Assembly: GCA_023251095.1 (NCBI GenBank) | Contig: JAHEZL010000003.1 | Span: 1-64,000 of the forward strand | Direction: 5' to 3' | DNA from: Flavobacteriales bacterium | Lineage (GTDB): Bacteria > Bacteroidota > Bacteroidia > Flavobacteriales_C > GCA-002722245 | Length of the DNA stretch: 64,000 bases | Shown: piece by piece, positions 61,024 through 64,000 of the stretch | Position numbering within the stretch: the first letter of the stretch is position 1 | Layout of the letters: each line of letters begins with the position of its first letter | Notes under the pieces: generated by a model | Seen by the model: the letters and a program-made list of their open reading frames with translations, nothing else | Databases searched by the model: none | Told to the model about the DNA's origin: nothing | Translations under genes and position numbers: made by a program

Positions 61024-62145
61024 ATGCGAATCGGATTTGATGCAAAACGACTTTTTTGTAATCCCACGGGATTGGGTAATTACAGTAGGACTTTGCTGAG
61101 TAACCTCGATGAATATTATCCCGCGAACGAGTATCATTTGTATACTCCTGAAATGAAGGAAGATCCTCAATCAGTGCAGTTTATCAATAACCCGAAATTT
61201 CCTTTGCATTTGCCTTCCGGCTATTTTAAATCCTATTGGAGAACTTTTTCCATAGTGAATCAAATGCAAAAAGACGGTATTGAGTTGTATCATGGCTTAA
61301 GCAACGAAATCCCCATGAACATTCAGCGCACAAAAATCAGAAGTGTGGTGACCATTCACGATTTGATTTTTAAAGTGCACCCTGAAACGTATTCAATGAT
61401 TGATAAAAGTATTTACAATTTTAAATGTGAAAATGCTTGTGATCATGCCGATAGAATCATTGCTATCAGTGAAAGTGTGAAGTCTGATATCGTAAAACAT
61501 TATAGTATTGCTCCCGATAAAATTGATGTGATTTATCAGCCTTGCAACCCTATATACTATCATTTGCAGAATGCCGAAGAAGTGAAAGCTACTTTAAAAC
61601 AATATCAACTTCCCCCGCAATACTTGTTAAATGTGGGAAGTATGGGGCCCCGCAAAAATTTAAAAACATTAATTGAAGCCTACGCCTTTCTTTCCAATGA
61701 TTGTAAAATTCCCTTGGTGATAGTGGGGAAGGGAAGAGATGCTAAAATTGAAAAATTAATTAAAGCAACAGGAATTGAAAAGTATGTTGTTTGGGTGGAT
61801 CATGTAAAAGACATTAAACACCTGCAGGCATTTTATCAGGGCGCTTCGGCGCTGATTTATCCTTCGCTGTATGAAGGTTTCGGTTTACCTGTGGCTGAGG
61901 CTTTGCTCAGCAAAACGCCTGTGATTACTTCTTATACTTCGTCTTTGCCGGAAGCCGGCGGACTTTCTTCTTTATATTTTAATCCTGCTATGCCTGAGCA
62001 TTTGGCGGTAGCCATTGAAAAAGTGCTTTGTGATTCTGCGTTGCGGGAAAACATGATTGATAAGGGTTTTAACTATGCGCACAAAACCTTTAATGCTGAA
62101 GTGCTGACGAAGAAGGTGATGGAGTGTTATAAAAAAGTAATTTGA
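61024..62145 (+). CDS. GT4-type glycosyltransferase (divergent from tetR)
   Basis: The 373-residue GT-B enzyme has N-terminal RIGFDAKRLFCNPTGLGNYSRTLL, TIHDLIFKVHPETYS and ADRIIAISESVKSDIVKHY. The donor domain has LLNVGSMGPRKNLKTLIEAY, LVIVGKGRDAKIEKL and the E-x7-E region YPSLYEGFGLPVAEALLSKTPVI. It is close in pattern to mannosyl- or rhamnosyl-transferases of GT4. It shares a 68-base divergent region with tetR and may share its operator. It ends just before a hairpin-rich repeat that could act as terminator. Confidence 0.93.
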   Translation: MRIGFDAKRLFCNPTGLGNYSRTLLSNLDEYYPANEYHLYTPEMKEDPQSVQFINNPKFPLHLPSGYFKSYWRTFSIVNQMQKDGIELYHGLSNEIPMNIQRTKIRSVVTIHDLIFKVHPETYSMIDKSIYNFKCENACDHADRIIAISESVKSDIVKHYSIAPDKIDVIYQPCNPIYYHLQNAEEVKATLKQYQLPPQYLLNVGSMGPRKNLKTLIEAYAFLSNDCKIPLVIVGKGRDAKIEKLIKATGIEKYVVWVDHVKDIKHLQAFYQGASALIYPSLYEGFGLPVAEALLSKTPVITSYTSSLPEAGGLSSLYFNPAMPEHLAVAIEKVLCDSALRENMIDKGFNYAHKTFNAEVLTKKVMECYKKVI

Positions 62146-62159
62146 TTTTCTCTCCGCTC

Positions 62160-62340
62160 CGACAAGTTTAGCGAAGCGTAACTTGTTGGTTTTACAAGTG
62201 TGCGTAGAAGCTTTCAGCTTCTTTCCTTCGCAGAAGGAACATAGCATACAATAGTTTTCTTGCAGAAAAAGGAAGTTGAAAACTTCCACATTGATTCGTT
62301 ATTCCGCTAAGTTGCGCTTCGCTAAACTTAGCGGGGCGGG
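62160..62340. repeat. Hairpin-rich repeat element
   Basis: Outer inverted arms at 62164-62184 and 62309-62329 match at 20 of 21 positions. Between and inside them lie further hairpins: AGAAGCT-TTC-AGCTTCT (62206-62222), CCTTC-GCA-GAAGG (62225-62237), GGAAGTT-GAA-AACTTCC (62271-62287) and CCGCTAAGTT...AACTTAGCGG (62304-62334). The whole could fold as one branched RNA or DNA structure. It has no credible ORF. Confidence 0.75.
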
Positions 62341-62350
62341 CGATGGATAT

Positions 62351-62557
62351 TTATTCTTCTAGTTTGAGTTTGAATACTTTATTTATTATCCATACGGGCA
62401 CCCAAATACGCCAATAAGCAATACCTATTCCAATAGGTCCTTTATATCTAAGTCCAAGCAAAAATTTAAATACTTGTCTAGTTTTTTTAGGATTTAGTAT
62501 TGCAATTAAAATAACAATCCCGAGAATAATTAAGGCTATCATGGCATCGGTTTTCAT
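62351..62557 (-). CDS. Small membrane protein, unknown
   Basis: This 68-residue ORF has one strong N-terminal membrane segment (AMIALIILGIVILIAIL), then basic residues and a second amphipathic or aromatic stretch (GIGIAYWRIWVPVWIINKVFKL). It fits the composition of small inner-membrane proteins. It is unrecognised, lies between the repeat element and lpdA on the minus strand, and no partner is evident. It could be a real gene with its own promoter or a chance ORF; the length and clear hydrophobic design favour a gene. Confidence 0.55.
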   Translation of the reverse strand: MKTDAMIALIILGIVILIAILNPKKTRQVFKFLLGLRYKGPIGIGIAYWRIWVPVWIINKVFKLKLEE

Positions 62558-62626
62558 CGGCGATATTTTTATATAAAAAAGGGCGAATATTACTTCGCCC
62601 TTTAAAGATATTTGATAAAGTTGATT

Positions 62627-64000
62627 CTACAAATGTATCACCTCTCCATAAGCCACCGCAGTCGCTTCCATTATCGCTTCGCTCATCGTAGGATGTGGAT
62701 GCACGGCTTTCAAAATCTCGTGACCAGTTGTCTCTAATTTTTTAGCAACAACAATTTCCGCGATCATTTCAGTAACGTTCAATCCAATCATGTGCGCTCC
62801 TAACAATTCACCGTATTTAGCATCGTAAATCACTTTAATAAATCCGTCTTTCGCACCGGCAGCAGAAGCTTTTCCTGATGCACTGAAAGGGAATTTACCA
62901 ACTTTGATTTCGTGACCTGCTTCCTTCGCTTTTTTCTCTGTTAAACCAACAGAAGCAATTTCAGGAGAGCAATATGTACAACCTGGAATGTTTGAATAAT
63001 CCAATGGTTCAGGATGGTGTCCTGCAATTTTTTCTACACAGATGATTCCTTCTGCAGAAGCTACGTGAGCTAAAGCTGCAGATGGAGTTACGTCGCCGAT
63101 CGCGAAGTAACCCGGCATATTGGTTTGGTAATATTCGTCAACTAAAATTCTTCCTTTGTCGGTAACGATACCTACTTCTTCCAAGCCTATGTTTTGAATG
63201 TTGGCTTCAATACCTACTGCAGATAAAACGATTTCAGCATCCAATACTTTGTCGCCGTCTTTTGTTTTGATAGTTACTTTACAATCTTTTCCTGAAGTAT
63301 CTACTTTCTCTACAGAAGCATTCGTCATTACATCAATGCCTTGTTTTTTGAACGATTTCTCCAAAGCTTGTGAAACGTCGATATCTTCCACCGGAACAAT
63401 GTTCGGAAGGAATTCCACTACAGTTACTTTAGTACCCATAGCGTTGTAGAAATAAGCAAATTCAACGCCTATTGCTCCTGAACCAACGATAACCATTGAT
63501 TTTGGTGCTTTAGGAAGAACTAATGCTTCGCGGTATCCTATGATTTTTTTTCCGTCTTGCGGTAAGTTCGGCAATTGACGGGAGCGTGCTCCTGTAGCGA
63601 TGATGATGCTTTTAGCGCTTACATCAGATTTTTTTCCGTCGGCAGCAGTTACTTCAACTACTTTTCCTGCTTTGATTTTTGCAGTTCCAGCAATGACTTC
63701 AATTTTATTTTTTTTCATCAGGAACTGAATCCCTTTGCTCATACCGTCGGCAACATCTCTGCTTCTTTTCACCACACCTTTAAAATCTACTTCAGCACCT
63801 TTAACAGTGATTCCATAATCGGCAGCGTGATTGATATATTCAAAAACGTTAGCGCTTTTAAGTAATGCTTTAGTAGGGATACATCCCCAGTTCAAGCAAA
63901 TACCGCCCAGTTCCGAACGTTCAACAATAGCAGTTTTTAATCCTAATTGAGATGCACGGATGGCTGCAACATATCCGCCGGGGCCGCTTCCTATAACGAT
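62627..64000 (-). CDS. lpdA: Dihydrolipoyl dehydrogenase (5' end outside window)
   Basis: The frame runs to the window edge with the FAD-binding start VIGSGPGGYVAAIRAS and the redox-active disulfide C-x4-C (GGICLNWGCIPTKALL) about residues 33-46 of the visible part. Then come the NAD-binding motif VIVGSGAIGVEFAYFY, AIGDVTPSAALAHVASAEG and the C-terminal active-site H-x4-E (VHPHPTMSEAIMEA). It reoxidises lipoamide in 2-oxo acid dehydrogenase complexes. Only a few N-terminal residues should be missing. A start at the internal TTG near 63895 would delete the FAD motif and is rejected. Confidence 0.97.
   Translation of the reverse strand: MVIGSGPGGYVAAIRASQLGLKTAIVERSELGGICLNWGCIPTKALLKSANVFEYINHAADYGITVKGAEVDFKGVVKRSRDVADGMSKGIQFLMKKNKIEVIAGTAKIKAGKVVEVTAADGKKSDVSAKSIIIATGARSRQLPNLPQDGKKIIGYREALVLPKAPKSMVIVGSGAIGVEFAYFYNAMGTKVTVVEFLPNIVPVEDIDVSQALEKSFKKQGIDVMTNASVEKVDTSGKDCKVTIKTKDGDKVLDAEIVLSAVGIEANIQNIGLEEVGIVTDKGRILVDEYYQTNMPGYFAIGDVTPSAALAHVASAEGIICVEKIAGHHPEPLDYSNIPGCTYCSPEIASVGLTEKKAKEAGHEIKVGKFPFSASGKASAAGAKDGFIKVIYDAKYGELLGAHMIGLNVTEMIAEIVVAKKLETTGHEILKAVHPHPTMSEAIMEATAVAYGEVIHL

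Noticed and set aside
5423-62340. CRISPR array
   Set aside because: Repeats in the window are single palindromes or tandem copies without regular spacers, and no cas genes are present.
62627-63895. lpdA starting at the internal TTG 63895
   Set aside because: The upstream frame to the window edge encodes the FAD-binding motif and the first disulfide cysteine, so the true start is outside.

Overview
The window comes from a member of the Bacteroidota (Bacteroidetes); the order cannot be fixed from sequence alone. Signs of the phylum are PorV/PorQ-like and gliding/type IX secretion (T9SS) C-terminal domains, TAnnTTTG-type -7 promoter boxes, almost no Shine-Dalgarno sequences, an rpmG-DUF4295-ftsY cluster, a short RpoD without region 1.1, a one-piece isobutyryl-CoA mutase (IcmF) and a BshC-like protein. 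Nearly all of it reads as ordinary, densely coded chromosome with many same-strand overlapping genes.

The exception is the left edge. Positions 1-4052 look like the end of a mobile or defense island: the C-terminal ATPase domain of a histidine kinase (cut by the window edge), a receiver-domain protein lacking the usual lysine, a small caspase/CHAT-like cysteine peptidase and an FRG-domain protein, all on + and tightly packed, followed by an opposing tyrosine recombinase. This two-component, peptidase and FRG combination is the best candidate here for an undescribed immune-type system. The chromosome resumes at rpsT, with a 12-bp perfect tandem repeat and a strong promoter in the 343-base gap.

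4.4-6.4 kb holds rpsT, radC, a HIT protein and greA, with a 33-bp perfect inverted repeat between radC and the HIT gene. 6.5-18.2 kb is a minus-strand surface block: a TonB-dependent receptor, a very large exported T9SS-type protein and a PorV/PorQ-like barrel form a coupled operon, preceded by a 1022-residue Ig/PKD-repeat protein with a CHU_C-type end. 18.3-34.7 kb is mostly housekeeping: aminotransferase, two DUF1573 paralogs sharing an upstream motif, valS, a YdcF-like protein, icmF (carrying an in-frame palindromic repeat), rpmG, DUF4295, ftsY, rimO, bshC, an FKBP lipoprotein, a phosphoesterase and a glycosyltransferase. tRNA-Leu(GAG), rpe, rpoD, a saccharopine dehydrogenase-like gene, another T9SS protein, trmN6-like, rimM and a sodium/solute symporter follow to 42.4 kb.

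42.4-42.84 kb is a 448-base spacer containing several kinds of palindromic repeat. 42.8-46.8 kb carries two envelope proteins with unusual domain arrangements and a LOG-family protein. From 61.0 down to 46.9 kb eleven minus-strand genes run together: a TetR regulator with an operator in its own promoter spacer, a hotdog thioesterase, a FabF-like synthase, asnB, a glycosyltransferase, Wza-like and Wzc-like polysaccharide export genes, rfbC, a WecA/TagO-like transferase, a lytic transglycosylase and uvrA. Together they suggest surface polysaccharide production with lipid and cell-wall functions. A divergent glycosyltransferase, a hairpin-rich repeat, a small membrane protein and the bulk of lpdA close the window. 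No CRISPR array, rRNA gene, intact insertion sequence or phage structural gene was seen.
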